Part shown: positions 1 through 6,560 of the stretch, piece by piece | Position numbering within the stretch: the stretch's first letter is position 1 | How the letters are laid out: each line of letters begins with the position of its first letter | Assembly: GCA_964369425.1 (NCBI GenBank) | Contig: CAYJGW010000072.1 | Coordinates: forward strand, 1 to 9,809 | Length of the DNA stretch: 9,809 nucleotides | From: CAUPWF01 sp964369425 | Lineage (GTDB): Bacteria > Bacillota > Clostridia > Lachnospirales > Lachnospiraceae | Reading direction: 5' to 3' | Translations under genes and position numbers: made by a program | Notes under the pieces: generated by a model | Told to the model about the DNA's origin: nothing | The model's database searches: none | Seen by the model: only the letters and a program-made list of their open reading frames with translations

Positions 1-2
1 AC

Positions 3-548
3 TTAGAGATTATAGAGGGAAGAGCAAAGAATCTGAATACTTTAGTAAATGAATTTTACGAGCTTTCGATCATAGAAGACAATGATTATACAATGGAGCT
101 AGATAAAATAGACATGGTCACTGTACTGACGAATGTGTTAATGGGGAATTTTTCTCTATTTGAACAAAACGGCATAATACCACAAATAAATATTCCCGAT
201 AAGGCGGTCTGCGTTATCGGGAATATAGGTGCATATGAACGTATTCTCCAAAATATCATCTCTAATGCAATTAAATATAATGAAGGTTCTATAGATATCT
301 CACTCGTTGAGGAGAATGAAAATTGTATCATAACGATTAGCAATCAAGCGAGCAGCTTAAGAAATGAAGATACTACTCATCTCTTTGAACGGTTTTACAC
401 AGCAGATCCTTCACGAACAAATAAAAATACGGGGATAGGGCTCTACATTGTGAAAACATTGTGTGAGAAGCTAGGCGCACAAGTTAGTTGTGAGCTCTCT
501 GATTATAAAGTTCTATCGATTCGTATTTGTATGAAGGTGAATCGTTGA
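3..548 (+). CDS. Sensor histidine kinase, C-terminal part (5' end outside window)
   Basis: The reading frame is open from base 3, so this is the tail of a longer gene that starts before the window. About 181 residues are visible. They cover the end of a HisKA-type dimerisation helix (residues 1-25) and a HATPase_c ATP-binding domain (about 40-180). The N box is seen as ILQNIISNAIKYN at about 81-93. The F box is LFERFYTADPSR at about 127-138 and the G2 box GIGLYIVKTL at about 144-153. The usual DxGxG (G1) box is replaced by a SNQASSL-like stretch at about 113-119, a pattern I associate with VanS-like kinases of Firmicutes. The family phosphorylates a partner response regulator, whose gene is probably just upstream of the window. 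The signal sensed cannot be told because the sensor region is missing. Confidence 0.93.
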   Translation, partial: LEIIEGRAKNLNTLVNEFYELSIIEDNDYTMELDKIDMVTVLTNVLMGNFSLFEQNGIIPQINIPDKAVCVIGNIGAYERILQNIISNAIKYNEGSIDISLVEENENCIITISNQASSLRNEDTTHLFERFYTADPSRTNKNTGIGLYIVKTLCEKLGAQVSCELSDYKVLSIRICMKVNR

Positions 549-719
549 GTTGTTTACTATAAGAGGAATCGAAATTTTGGTTAAGTACTCTTCTTCGTTT
601 GAAGCCGCAGTCTCATCTAAGATTCCTTCCTTGTATGAATATTCACCTAAATCCAAGTCATATTCTTTTGCATATGAATTGATTTGATAGTGTGGTCACA
701 TAAATTCTAGAATAATGTT

Positions 720-757
720 AAAATTGGAGCAGGGATAAAAATCTTTGTTCCAATTTT
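720..757. terminator. Strong hairpin, likely terminator
   Basis: A near-perfect hairpin has 17-bp arms (720-736 and 741-757), a four-base AAAA loop and three G-T wobble pairs. The outer AAAATTGGA/TCCAATTTT part is perfect. The T run is only the four bases ending the stem, on either strand, so termination is plausible in both directions but not certain. It sits 172 bases after the kinase stop codon and 90 bases before the trpB promoter, which suits insulation of the two units. A small palindromic element is the alternative. Confidence 0.5.
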
Positions 758-847
758 GTATATAGCAGGTATAGAATTAACCTATATTTTTGTGTGAAAT
801 ATTGTAAAAAAGGTTATTTGTACACAAAAAAGGAAAATGAAATTTTC

Positions 848-876
848 TTGCGTAAGCTATCCTCACATTGTATAAT
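848..876 (+). promoter_or_regulatory. Sigma-A-type promoter of trpB
   Basis: TTGCGT at 848-853 and a perfect TATAAT at 871-876 are separated by 17 bases, the ideal spacing. Transcription would start near 883, leaving a leader of about 60 bases before the trpB start at 946. This is the best-formed promoter in the window. Confidence 0.7.
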
Positions 877-945
877 TCAAGTTAAGAAAGTTAAAAGATT
901 ATTTGAAGAAGAAGTAAATGACATAAAATTCGAGGAGGAAAGAAG

Positions 946-2202
946 ATGGAGAAGAATTACAGAGAGTTTGAGAAGTATTTAAAGACATTTCCAACAGCAG
1001 ACGGAAGATTTGGTGAATATGGAGGAGCGTTTTTACCACCACAACTCATTCCCGCATTTAAAGATATCACTGCGGCTTATCATGACATATGCAATAGTTC
1101 GGACTTTATCAATGAATTGAGAAGAATCAGACGTGAATTTCAAGGAAGACCAACACCAGTATATCACTGCAAGTCATTATCGAAATATGCAGGTGGGTGC
1201 CAAATCTATCTAAAAAGAGAAGATCTGAATCATACAGGCGCACACAAGATTAATCACTGTATGGGTGAAGGCCTTCTAGCTAAATTCATGGGTAAGAAAA
1301 AAATTATTGCTGAAACAGGTGCAGGACAACACGGAGTTGCACTCGCAACTGCTGCTGCGTATTTTGGAATGGAATGTGACATCTACATGGGCGAGGTTGA
1401 CATCGCAAAACAACATCCAAACGTAGTTCGCATGAAGATGCTTGGAGCTAGAGTTGTTCCAGTAACTCATGGACTTAAGACATTAAAAGAAGCAGTAGAT
1501 GCAGCTTTTGAAGCATATTTAAATGAATACCAGGATGCAATCTATTGTATTGGATCCGTGGTTGGTCCTCATCCGTTCCCAATGATGGTGAGAGACTTCC
1601 AAGCAGTCATTGGATTTGAGGCACTCGATCAATTCAAGGATATGACTGGATTTTTACCAGATGCAGTATCGGCATGTGTAGGTGGTGGATCCAATGCTAT
1701 GGGAATGTTCTCTGCATTCTTAAAAGAACCTGTGGATATATATGGAGTAGAACCACTAGGAAAAGGACATGGACTAGGGGAGCATGCAGCTTCTATCACA
1801 TATGGTAAAAAAGGAGTTCTACATGGTTTCGAGAGCTTGCTTCTACAAAACGAAAAAGAAGGCGAGCCAGATCCAGTATATTCAGTTGCGAGTGGCCTAG
1901 ATTATCCATCAGTAGGACCAGAGCATGCATATCTACATGATTGCGGTAGAGTAAAATATGATTATATAGATGACGATGAAGCAATTGAAGCGTTTTTCTT
2001 GCTCTCAAGGCTAGAGGGAATCATTCCGGCGATTGAAAGCTCACATGCTGTAGCACATGCAATAAAATATGCAAAAGCACACAGAACAGGAACAATATTG
2101 GTAAATCTCTCTGGTAGAGGGGATAAAGATATCGATTATGTATATGAGAAGTATGGAGACGGGGAAGAATTTTTGAAAAATAGAGGAGTTAAACTCATTT
2201 AA
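946..2202 (+). CDS. trpB: Tryptophan synthase beta chain, standalone
   Basis: This PLP enzyme joins indole and L-serine to make tryptophan, normally in an alpha2-beta2 complex with TrpA. The 418 residues match the usual length. Visible landmarks are KREDLNHTGAHKIN at 90-103 with the PLP lysine K101, and AETGAGQHG at 122-130 with the catalytic glutamate E123. The phosphate-clamp GGGSNA is at 246-251, GLDYPSVGPEHAYL at 317-330, ESSHA at 364-368, and NLSGRGDKD at 387-395 with the serine facing the pyridine nitrogen. The start is fixed by AGGAGG at 933-938, seven bases upstream. No trpA or other trp gene is adjacent: the next gene is a methyltransferase beyond a terminator. It may use free indole, or pair with a TrpA encoded elsewhere; the sequence cannot decide. 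The residue after KIN is His and a Glu occurs at 108 in MGEGLLAK where many TrpB proteins have Gln, so it is somewhat divergent from the E. coli type. Confidence 0.95.
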   Translation: MEKNYREFEKYLKTFPTADGRFGEYGGAFLPPQLIPAFKDITAAYHDICNSSDFINELRRIRREFQGRPTPVYHCKSLSKYAGGCQIYLKREDLNHTGAHKINHCMGEGLLAKFMGKKKIIAETGAGQHGVALATAAAYFGMECDIYMGEVDIAKQHPNVVRMKMLGARVVPVTHGLKTLKEAVDAAFEAYLNEYQDAIYCIGSVVGPHPFPMMVRDFQAVIGFEALDQFKDMTGFLPDAVSACVGGGSNAMGMFSAFLKEPVDIYGVEPLGKGHGLGEHAASITYGKKGVLHGFESLLLQNEKEGEPDPVYSVASGLDYPSVGPEHAYLHDCGRVKYDYIDDDEAIEAFFLLSRLEGIIPAIESSHAVAHAIKYAKAHRTGTILVNLSGRGDKDIDYVYEKYGDGEEFLKNRGVKLI

Positions 2203-2223
2203 TAATGAACGGAAGGTGTAGCG

Positions 2224-2257
2224 AAGGAGTAAACCAAATGTGGGTTTGCTCCTTTTT
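2224..2257 (+). terminator. Rho-independent terminator after trpB
   Basis: Arms AAGGAGTAAACC (2224-2235) and GGTTTGCTCCTT (2243-2254) form a 12-bp stem with one G-T wobble and a 7-base loop. The stem runs into a T tract at 2253-2257. It lies 21 bases after the trpB stop and ends trpB as a single-gene unit, although read-through into the next gene is possible because no separate promoter is obvious. Confidence 0.8.
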
Positions 2258-2264
2258 GGGGAGG
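2258..2264 (+). promoter_or_regulatory. Ribosome binding site deciding the methyltransferase start
   Basis: GGGGAGG lies nine bases before the ATG at 2274 and directly after the terminator T tract. An in-frame ATG at 2205 would place the trpB terminator inside the gene, so 2274 is preferred. Confidence 0.7.
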
Positions 2265-2273
2265 AATGGACGG

Positions 2274-3017
2274 ATGAGTAATCAAAATATTTATGATAAC
2301 CAAGAATTTTTTGAGGGCTATTATGCACTTCGAAAAAATGAAGTTAACTATAATAACTTGCTAGAGCAACCGGCAATGGAAAAGATGATTCCTGATTTAA
2401 CAGGGAAAGTTGTTCTAGATCTTGGGTGTGGTTATGGAAAAAATTGCAGAGAGTTTATTGAAAAAGGGGTGAGTAGGGTCGTAGGGATTGATATTTCTAC
2501 AAAGATGCTTGAAATCGCTATGAAAGAGACAAAGGAGAAAAATATCGAGTATATCAATATGAGCATGAGTAATCTGGATAGGATTACAGAAAAATTTGAT
2601 TTTGTCTATAGTTCACTAGCCTTTCATTATATGGAAGATTTCAAAAAACTGATGAATGATATCCATGGATTGCTAAAAGAAAATGGGCAGATACTTTATT
2701 CGCAAGAGCACCCAATCGCTACTGCCTCAAAGGATGGTAAGAGCCATTTTAACCGTAATGAGAAAGGAGAGCGTGTATCCTATACATTTTCTCATTATAA
2801 CGAAAGTGGAAAGCGAGAAAACCATTGGTTCGTAGATGGAGTTATCGTATACCACCGCCCTATTAGTGAGATTATAACAACTATGGCAAAAGCAGGGATT
2901 ATCATAGAAGAAGTGGTCGAACCAGTGCCAGAAGATTGGGCAATAGAAAAGTTCCCAGAAATTGAAAAGGAACGAATTAAGCCAAACTTTTTAATTGTAA
3001 AAGGAAGAAAAGCTTAA
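2274..3017 (+). CDS. Class I SAM-dependent methyltransferase
   Basis: A 247-residue soluble protein with the Rossmann-type methyltransferase fold (Methyltransf_11/25-like). The glycine-rich SAM loop VVLDLGCGYG is at 46-55, followed by the acidic ribose-binding end of strand 2 at VGIDIS (70-75, D73). The post-strand-4 segment FDFVYSSLAFHYM is at 108-120. The C-terminal part carries an aromatic-rich substrate region and ends in NFLIVKGRK, a common final strand of the fold. The substrate is not predictable: small-molecule methyltransferases of this type act on many metabolites. The gene stands between a terminator and the guanine deaminase gene, about 56 bases before the latter, and may be co-transcribed with it. 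A functional tie to purine salvage is not shown. Confidence 0.85.
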   Translation: MSNQNIYDNQEFFEGYYALRKNEVNYNNLLEQPAMEKMIPDLTGKVVLDLGCGYGKNCREFIEKGVSRVVGIDISTKMLEIAMKETKEKNIEYINMSMSNLDRITEKFDFVYSSLAFHYMEDFKKLMNDIHGLLKENGQILYSQEHPIATASKDGKSHFNRNEKGERVSYTFSHYNESGKRENHWFVDGVIVYHRPISEIITTMAKAGIIIEEVVEPVPEDWAIEKFPEIEKERIKPNFLIVKGRKA

Positions 3018-3061
3018 TATATTTTCTTTTATAATAGGATTCTTTTATAAAAAATGAGAAT

Positions 3062-3065
3062 GGAG
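3062..3065 (+). promoter_or_regulatory. Ribosome binding site deciding the guaD start
   Basis: GGAG at 3062-3065 lies only two bases from an ATG at 3068 but eight bases from the in-frame ATG at 3074. The spacing favours 3074, giving a protein two residues shorter. Confidence 0.5.
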
Positions 3066-3073
3066 ATATGAAA

Positions 3074-4342
3074 ATGATTTGGGGAATAAAAGGAAATTTA
3101 GTATTTACGAAGGATGCTAGTAAATTAACGATTTTTGAAAATGGAATCATTTTATATGATGAAAATAAAATTGTTGATGTGTGTAGTACACTACCCATAG
3201 AATATAAAGAGGCACGAATAAAGGACTACGGAAATCGGATTATCATTCCAGGTCTTATTGATCTCCATGTACATGCACCACAATATGCATTTAGAGGAAC
3301 GGGGATGGATTTAGAATTGTTAGAGTGGTTGAATACATTTACATTTGTAGAAGAGACAAAGTTTAAGGATACTGGATATGCAGATAAAGTTTATACAAAG
3401 TTTGTAAACGACTTAAAGAAAAGTGCAACCACTCGCGCATCTATCTTTTCAACGATACATGTAGAAGCTACCATAAAACTTATGAACCTTTTAGAAGAAA
3501 GCGGACTTGTTACCTATGTGGGAAAAGTAAATATGAATCGAAATTGTCCTAGTACACTTTTAGAAGGAAGTGGAAAAAAAGCTAAGGATGAGACTTTGCG
3601 ATGGTTACATTTGATTGAAGGGAAATTTTCTAATACTTTTCCAATCATTACTCCAAGATTTATCCCAAGTTGTGACGATGAATTGCTAGATTATCTAGGG
3701 CGGATATCGAAAGAATATAATCTGCCTAATCAATCTCATTTATCCGAAAACTTAGGAGAAATAGAGTGGGTAAAAGAGTTGAAACCAGAAGTGAAATTTT
3801 ATGGGGAAGGTTACCATAGCCATAACTTATTTGGAGGGAAAAATCAGACCATAATGGCTCATTGTGTGCATAGTTGCGAAGAAGAGATAGAGCTGATGAA
3901 AAGGCAAGGGGTATATGTGGCGCACTGTCCAACATCGAATGTAAATCTATCATCTGGAATTGCACCAGCAAAGAGATATTTAGAAGAAAATATAAACATT
4001 GGACTTGGAAGTGATATTGCAGCAGGGCATAATCTATCTATGTTTAAAGTAATGGCAGATGCAATCGGAGTATCGAAACTTCGCTGGAGATTACAAGATT
4101 CGAATTTGAAACCGCTAAACGTGAGTGAATCTCTTTATATGGCAACAAAAGGAGGAGGCTCATTCTTCGGAAGAGTCGGTAGTTTTGAAAAAGGTTATGA
4201 AATGGATGCTATTGTATTAGATGACAAAGAACTTAATTATTTTGGGGTAACTGATATAGCAAATAGATTAGAACGTATTGTTTACCAAGATCATGAAGCG
4301 AAAATTATTGCGAAATATGTCAAAGGAAAGCAAATTTTTTAA
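3074..4342 (+). CDS. guaD: Guanine deaminase
   Basis: This enzyme hydrolyses guanine to xanthine and ammonia in purine salvage and catabolism, in the cytoplasm. It is a metal-dependent amidohydrolase (TIM barrel plus beta-sandwich) of 422 residues, close to the family length. Metal ligands are visible as HVH in the PGLIDLHVHAPQY segment (H65, H67) and the H of QSHLSEN (H222). The H of MAHCVHS (H263) and the D of GLGSDIAAGH (D314) complete the set. APQYAFRGTGMDLELLEWL following the first motif and AHCPTSNVNLSSG near 283-295 are specific to guanine deaminase and separate it from chlorohydrolase/cytosine deaminase relatives. The gene lies 123 bases before a TudS-like desulfidase and an ECF S component, suggesting a shared base-salvage role. 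No purine riboswitch is seen in the short leader. Confidence 0.93.
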   Translation: MIWGIKGNLVFTKDASKLTIFENGIILYDENKIVDVCSTLPIEYKEARIKDYGNRIIIPGLIDLHVHAPQYAFRGTGMDLELLEWLNTFTFVEETKFKDTGYADKVYTKFVNDLKKSATTRASIFSTIHVEATIKLMNLLEESGLVTYVGKVNMNRNCPSTLLEGSGKKAKDETLRWLHLIEGKFSNTFPIITPRFIPSCDDELLDYLGRISKEYNLPNQSHLSENLGEIEWVKELKPEVKFYGEGYHSHNLFGGKNQTIMAHCVHSCEEEIELMKRQGVYVAHCPTSNVNLSSGIAPAKRYLEENINIGLGSDIAAGHNLSMFKVMADAIGVSKLRWRLQDSNLKPLNVSESLYMATKGGGSFFGRVGSFEKGYEMDAIVLDDKELNYFGVTDIANRLERIVYQDHEAKIIAKYVKGKQIF

Positions 4343-4395
4343 TGTGAATATATAGAAAAAACCAATATATAAAAGATAATAATAGGTATTATGAA

Positions 4396-4425
4396 TTGGA
4401 AAGTGGATGGAAATGGTGATATCAT
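4396..4425 (+). promoter_or_regulatory. Possible promoter of the desulfidase/ECF pair
   Basis: TTGGAA (4396-4401) and TATCAT (4420-4425) are 18 bases apart, about 40 bases before the desulfidase start. Both hexamers are imperfect. The pair could equally be transcribed from upstream with guaD, since no terminator is visible after guaD. Confidence 0.25.
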
Positions 4426-4465
4426 AGACTGGTGACAAAATCAAAAAAAAAGGAATGAAAGTAAG

Positions 4466-4945
4466 ATGAAAAGGAGTAAAAAGCTGCTTTTAGTGAGTCA
4501 TTGTGTATTGAATCAAAATGCAGTTCTTAAAGATTGGGAAAGAGCAAGAGGAAGCTTTCAGTTTGTTAGTGAAGTCATAAAAAGTGGTGTAGCTTTGATA
4601 CAGATGCCTTGCCCTGAACTGATTTACGGAGGATTATCAAGATTACCGATGACTTATGAAGAATATAATACTCCAGAGTATCGAGCGTTATGTAAAAAAG
4701 AAGCACTTACGGTTATAAGACAAGTCGAGATTTATGTAAAAGAAGGATATGAAATCTATGGTGTATTAGGCATCGAAGAAAGTCCTACATGTTCTATTTC
4801 AAATCAAAGAGGCGTATTTATGGAAGAGTTATTTGAAATGCTAGCTGCAAGGAACATAACGTGTAACACTGTAGAAATACCAGAATCATGGACAAGTGAA
4901 GAAAGAAGAGAAGAGGAATTGAAAGGAAGATTATTTCATGAATAA
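4466..4945 (+). CDS. TudS/DUF523-related putative desulfidase (CD3072-like)
   Basis: A 159-residue soluble protein resembling the small family related to TudS, an iron-sulfur enzyme that removes sulfur from 2-thiouracil. Three cysteines stand in conserved-looking settings: C13 in VSHCVLNQNA, C49 in MPCPEL, and C109 in GIEESPTCS. Three cysteines leaving one iron open are what TudS uses to hold a [4Fe-4S] cluster that takes the sulfur. E51 after the second cysteine and serines near the third are candidate catalytic residues by analogy. I recall this subgroup being named after Clostridioides difficile CD3072; that is from memory and unchecked. Its stop overlaps the start of the ECF S component by 8 bases, implying translational coupling and a common substrate. 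The substrate is unknown; a thiolated base is the inference. Confidence 0.7.
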   Translation: MKRSKKLLLVSHCVLNQNAVLKDWERARGSFQFVSEVIKSGVALIQMPCPELIYGGLSRLPMTYEEYNTPEYRALCKKEALTVIRQVEIYVKEGYEIYGVLGIEESPTCSISNQRGVFMEELFEMLAARNITCNTVEIPESWTSEERREEELKGRLFHE

Positions 4946-5495
4946 TAGTAATGTGAAAAAATTAATATTAGCAGCACTTTGTGTTGCAATCAACGTAGTA
5001 CTAGGGAGTTTTGTAGGTTGGTTAGCGATACCCTTGTTATTCTTAGATACCCTTGGAACAATATTTATATCAGCATACATAGATACAAAATATGGAATTT
5101 TAGTTGGAGTAGCAACGAATCTATTAATGGGAGTTACAAGTGGAGTGACTGCAATACCATTTGCACTTGTAAACGTAGCTGTTGCAATTGTAGTAGGAGC
5201 AATGGCGAAAAAAGGCTTTACGCTACCTAAAGCCATTATAACAGGTTTAATCTTATCAGTTGTGGCACCTTTAATCGGGACTCCGATTCGATTGGCTTTA
5301 TTTGGAGGATTTACAGGTTCAGGAACAGATGTTATGATAATGGCATTATTATCGACTGGAGAAAGTTTATTTACATCAACATTTTTATCTGCAATTACCG
5401 GAAACTTGGTTGATAAAATTACAAGCTGCTTATTAGTCTGGTATTTAGTCAACAATAAGGCAATTAAGAATTTGAAAGAAACGTTTAATAGTTAG
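4938..5495 (+). CDS. Putative ECF transporter S component (CD3073-like)
   Basis: A 185-residue, very hydrophobic protein with about six predicted membrane segments: roughly residues 8-26, 28-48, 52-70, 75-92, 98-118 and 145-172. There is no signal peptide. Length, topology and the LDTLGTIFISAYIDTKYG segment (36-53) fit substrate-binding subunits of energy-coupling factor importers. These subunits capture a vitamin or base and hand it to a shared EcfA/EcfA'/EcfT module; no such module is in this window. The ribosome binding site AAAGGAAGA (4922-4930) lies inside the desulfidase gene and the two frames overlap by 8 bases. The pairing with a TudS-like desulfidase and guanine deaminase points to a purine- or pyrimidine-like ligand. 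That is inference; the ligand-contacting residues cannot be read from sequence alone. Confidence 0.75.
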   Translation: MNNSNVKKLILAALCVAINVVLGSFVGWLAIPLLFLDTLGTIFISAYIDTKYGILVGVATNLLMGVTSGVTAIPFALVNVAVAIVVGAMAKKGFTLPKAIITGLILSVVAPLIGTPIRLALFGGFTGSGTDVMIMALLSTGESLFTSTFLSAITGNLVDKITSCLLVWYLVNNKAIKNLKETFNS

Positions 5496-5513
5496 ATAAT
5501 AGAGTAAATATAG

Positions 5514-5550
5514 AACACACCCTTTACACTCAGAGAAATAGGGTGTGTTT
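5514..5550. terminator. Terminator between convergent genes
   Basis: Arms AACACACCCT (5514-5523) and AGGGTGTGTT (5540-5549) form a perfect 10-bp stem with a 16-base loop. The stem is followed on the plus strand by TTTTATATTT. It ends the desulfidase/ECF transcript and also lies just past the stop of the convergent hydrolase, so it may work in both directions, though the T run is better on the plus strand. Confidence 0.8.
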
Positions 5551-5567
5551 TATATTTAAGGAAAACG

Positions 5568-6374
5568 TTAAAAACGAATAATATCCAAATCATTAGGTAT
5601 TAATAAGTTACCAGAATAATAAGCTTTTCCTTCTTCTGTATAAAGTTCTTTTCGATTTTGAATATTCTTATCTTCAGTATGATATAAAATTAAATTCTTA
5701 GCACAGAGTGTGGAACCAACCTCACAAGCTTCTTTTACAGTGGCATGGTGTTTCTCGTACGGTCTGTAGATATCCCTATCACGATATAAGCAAAAGGCTT
5801 CATGTAAAAGCCAATCACATTCATTTGCATAGATATATTCAGAAGGATTGTAGGGTTCATCGCCTAAAAAGCATAGTCTTTCTCCATTATGTAGATTTGT
5901 TACAAATCCAAATTGTTTTGCCTTGCTAGAATTGATATCAAAGAAAGTTACTCCATAGCCCAGTATCTCTTTTGTTATTCCATCAGACACTTTACAAAAT
6001 AAAATACGGTTACCAATATAGTTGAAAAATTTCTGTTGGATAGTCAGCTTTGTGATTGTAATAATAGTATCTACTAGTTCTTCATGACAATAAATCGTCA
6101 AGTTACCTTGATAAGTTTGTTGCTTCATCTTAGTTGCAATCATGCGAATCAACCATACAATACCTAATAAATGATCTGTGTGTTCATGGCTGATAAATAT
6201 ATGGTGAATCTGATTTAATGGTAAGTGAGCTTTTTCTAATTGAGATAAAATTCCGTTTCCACCACCAGTATCAACAAGAAAAAGTTCGTTCTCATTCTTT
6301 AATACAAAACAAGTGTTATAGCACTTAGTAACTGTAGCATTTCCAGTACCAAGTATGATTAATTCCTCATTCAT
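5568..6374 (-). CDS. RNase Z-like metallo-beta-lactamase-fold hydrolase
   Basis: A 268-residue cytoplasmic metal-dependent hydrolase. It opens with ELIILGTGNA, as in RNase Z and arylsulfatase-like relatives. The zinc motif SHEHTDH is at 62-68 (H63, H65, D67, H68). Further likely ligands are D172 in CFLGDEP and H232 in LILYHTED. HEAF at 191-194 and HHATVKEA at 209-216 resemble the RNase Z region between them. At the place where RNase Z has a ligand histidine before a GY/GF pair, this protein reads INSSKAKQFGF (147-157), without histidine. True tRNA 3' processing is therefore doubtful and the substrate unknown. The start is supported by AAAGGAGA (6379-6386) and an extended -10 promoter upstream. 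It is transcribed alone, convergent to the ECF gene and divergent from the pyrophosphohydrolase. Confidence 0.8.
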   Translation of the reverse strand: MNEELIILGTGNATVTKCYNTCFVLKNENELFLVDTGGGNGILSQLEKAHLPLNQIHHIFISHEHTDHLLGIVWLIRMIATKMKQQTYQGNLTIYCHEELVDTIITITKLTIQQKFFNYIGNRILFCKVSDGITKEILGYGVTFFDINSSKAKQFGFVTNLHNGERLCFLGDEPYNPSEYIYANECDWLLHEAFCLYRDRDIYRPYEKHHATVKEACEVGSTLCAKNLILYHTEDKNIQNRKELYTEEGKAYYSGNLLIPNDLDIIRF

Positions 6375-6441
6375 AATGTCTCCTTTGATATGTTGATTTT
6401 ATGGATGTTGTAAAAGCATTTGTAAAATTTATACACTTAGA

Positions 6442-6450
6442 AGTATAACA
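6442..6450 (-). promoter_or_regulatory. Extended -10 promoter of the MBL hydrolase
   Basis: On the minus strand this reads TGTTATACT: a TATACT hexamer at 6447-6442 with TG one base upstream (extended -10). A clear -35 is lacking, as is common for this promoter class. It lies about 70 bases before the start codon. Confidence 0.5.
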
Positions 6451-6514
6451 TATATTAAGAGATATAGTCATGCAAATGAGATATAAATATCTATGCAAAG
6501 AATAAATATTCATT

Positions 6515-6520
6515 TATAAT
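6515..6520 (+). promoter_or_regulatory. -10 element of the pyrophosphohydrolase gene
   Basis: A perfect TATAAT lies 40 bases before the chosen start at 6561, with no convincing -35. It overlaps an in-frame ATG at 6519, so initiation there would be upstream of the transcript; this supports the later start. Confidence 0.4.
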
Positions 6521-6560
6521 GGAGTTAGTATATAGAAAAGAAAAAGAGAGGTACGCAATC

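Larger units (their letters stand above)
549..945. other. Intergenic region between the kinase and trpB
   Basis: About 400 bases carry no convincing gene. They hold a 17-bp-stem hairpin (720-757), a 9-base inverted repeat (787-795 with 822-830), a sigma-A-like promoter (848-876) and the trpB ribosome binding site (933-938). A minus-strand frame is open from 695 down to 513. It has no start codon and no recognised product. A GTG-initiated plus-strand frame from 794 runs into trpB and is discounted because the promoter lies inside it. No T-box specifier/antiterminator signature and no run of Trp codons in a leader peptide was found, so an attenuation mechanism for trpB is not supported. Confidence 0.7.

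Noticed and set aside
787..830. TTTTTGTGT/ACACAAAAA inverted repeat as a terminator or operator
   Set aside because: The arms are 9 bases and perfect, but are A/T runs separated by 26 bases and lack a following T tract; it may be chance in AT-rich DNA.
720..945. T-box or tryptophan attenuator controlling trpB
   Set aside because: No T-box sequence, no Trp-codon leader peptide and no antiterminator/terminator pair after the promoter; the only strong hairpin lies upstream of the promoter.
794..982. GTG-initiated 62-codon frame entering trpB
   Set aside because: It contains the trpB promoter and ribosome binding site, overlaps the trpB start in another frame, and its peptide is low-complexity Lys/Glu without family likeness.
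2205..2273. N-terminal extension of the methyltransferase from ATG 2205
   Set aside because: It would code across the trpB terminator hairpin; the ATG at 2274 has a strong ribosome binding site and fits the usual protein start.
3018..3073. Purine riboswitch upstream of guanine deaminase
   Set aside because: The leader is only about 55 bases and lacks the three-helix aptamer sequence features.
4931..5455. Long minus-strand frame opposite the ECF S component
   Set aside because: It mirrors the plus-strand membrane protein, whose hydrophobic pattern, ribosome binding site and coupling to the upstream gene are convincing; the antisense peptide resembles no family.
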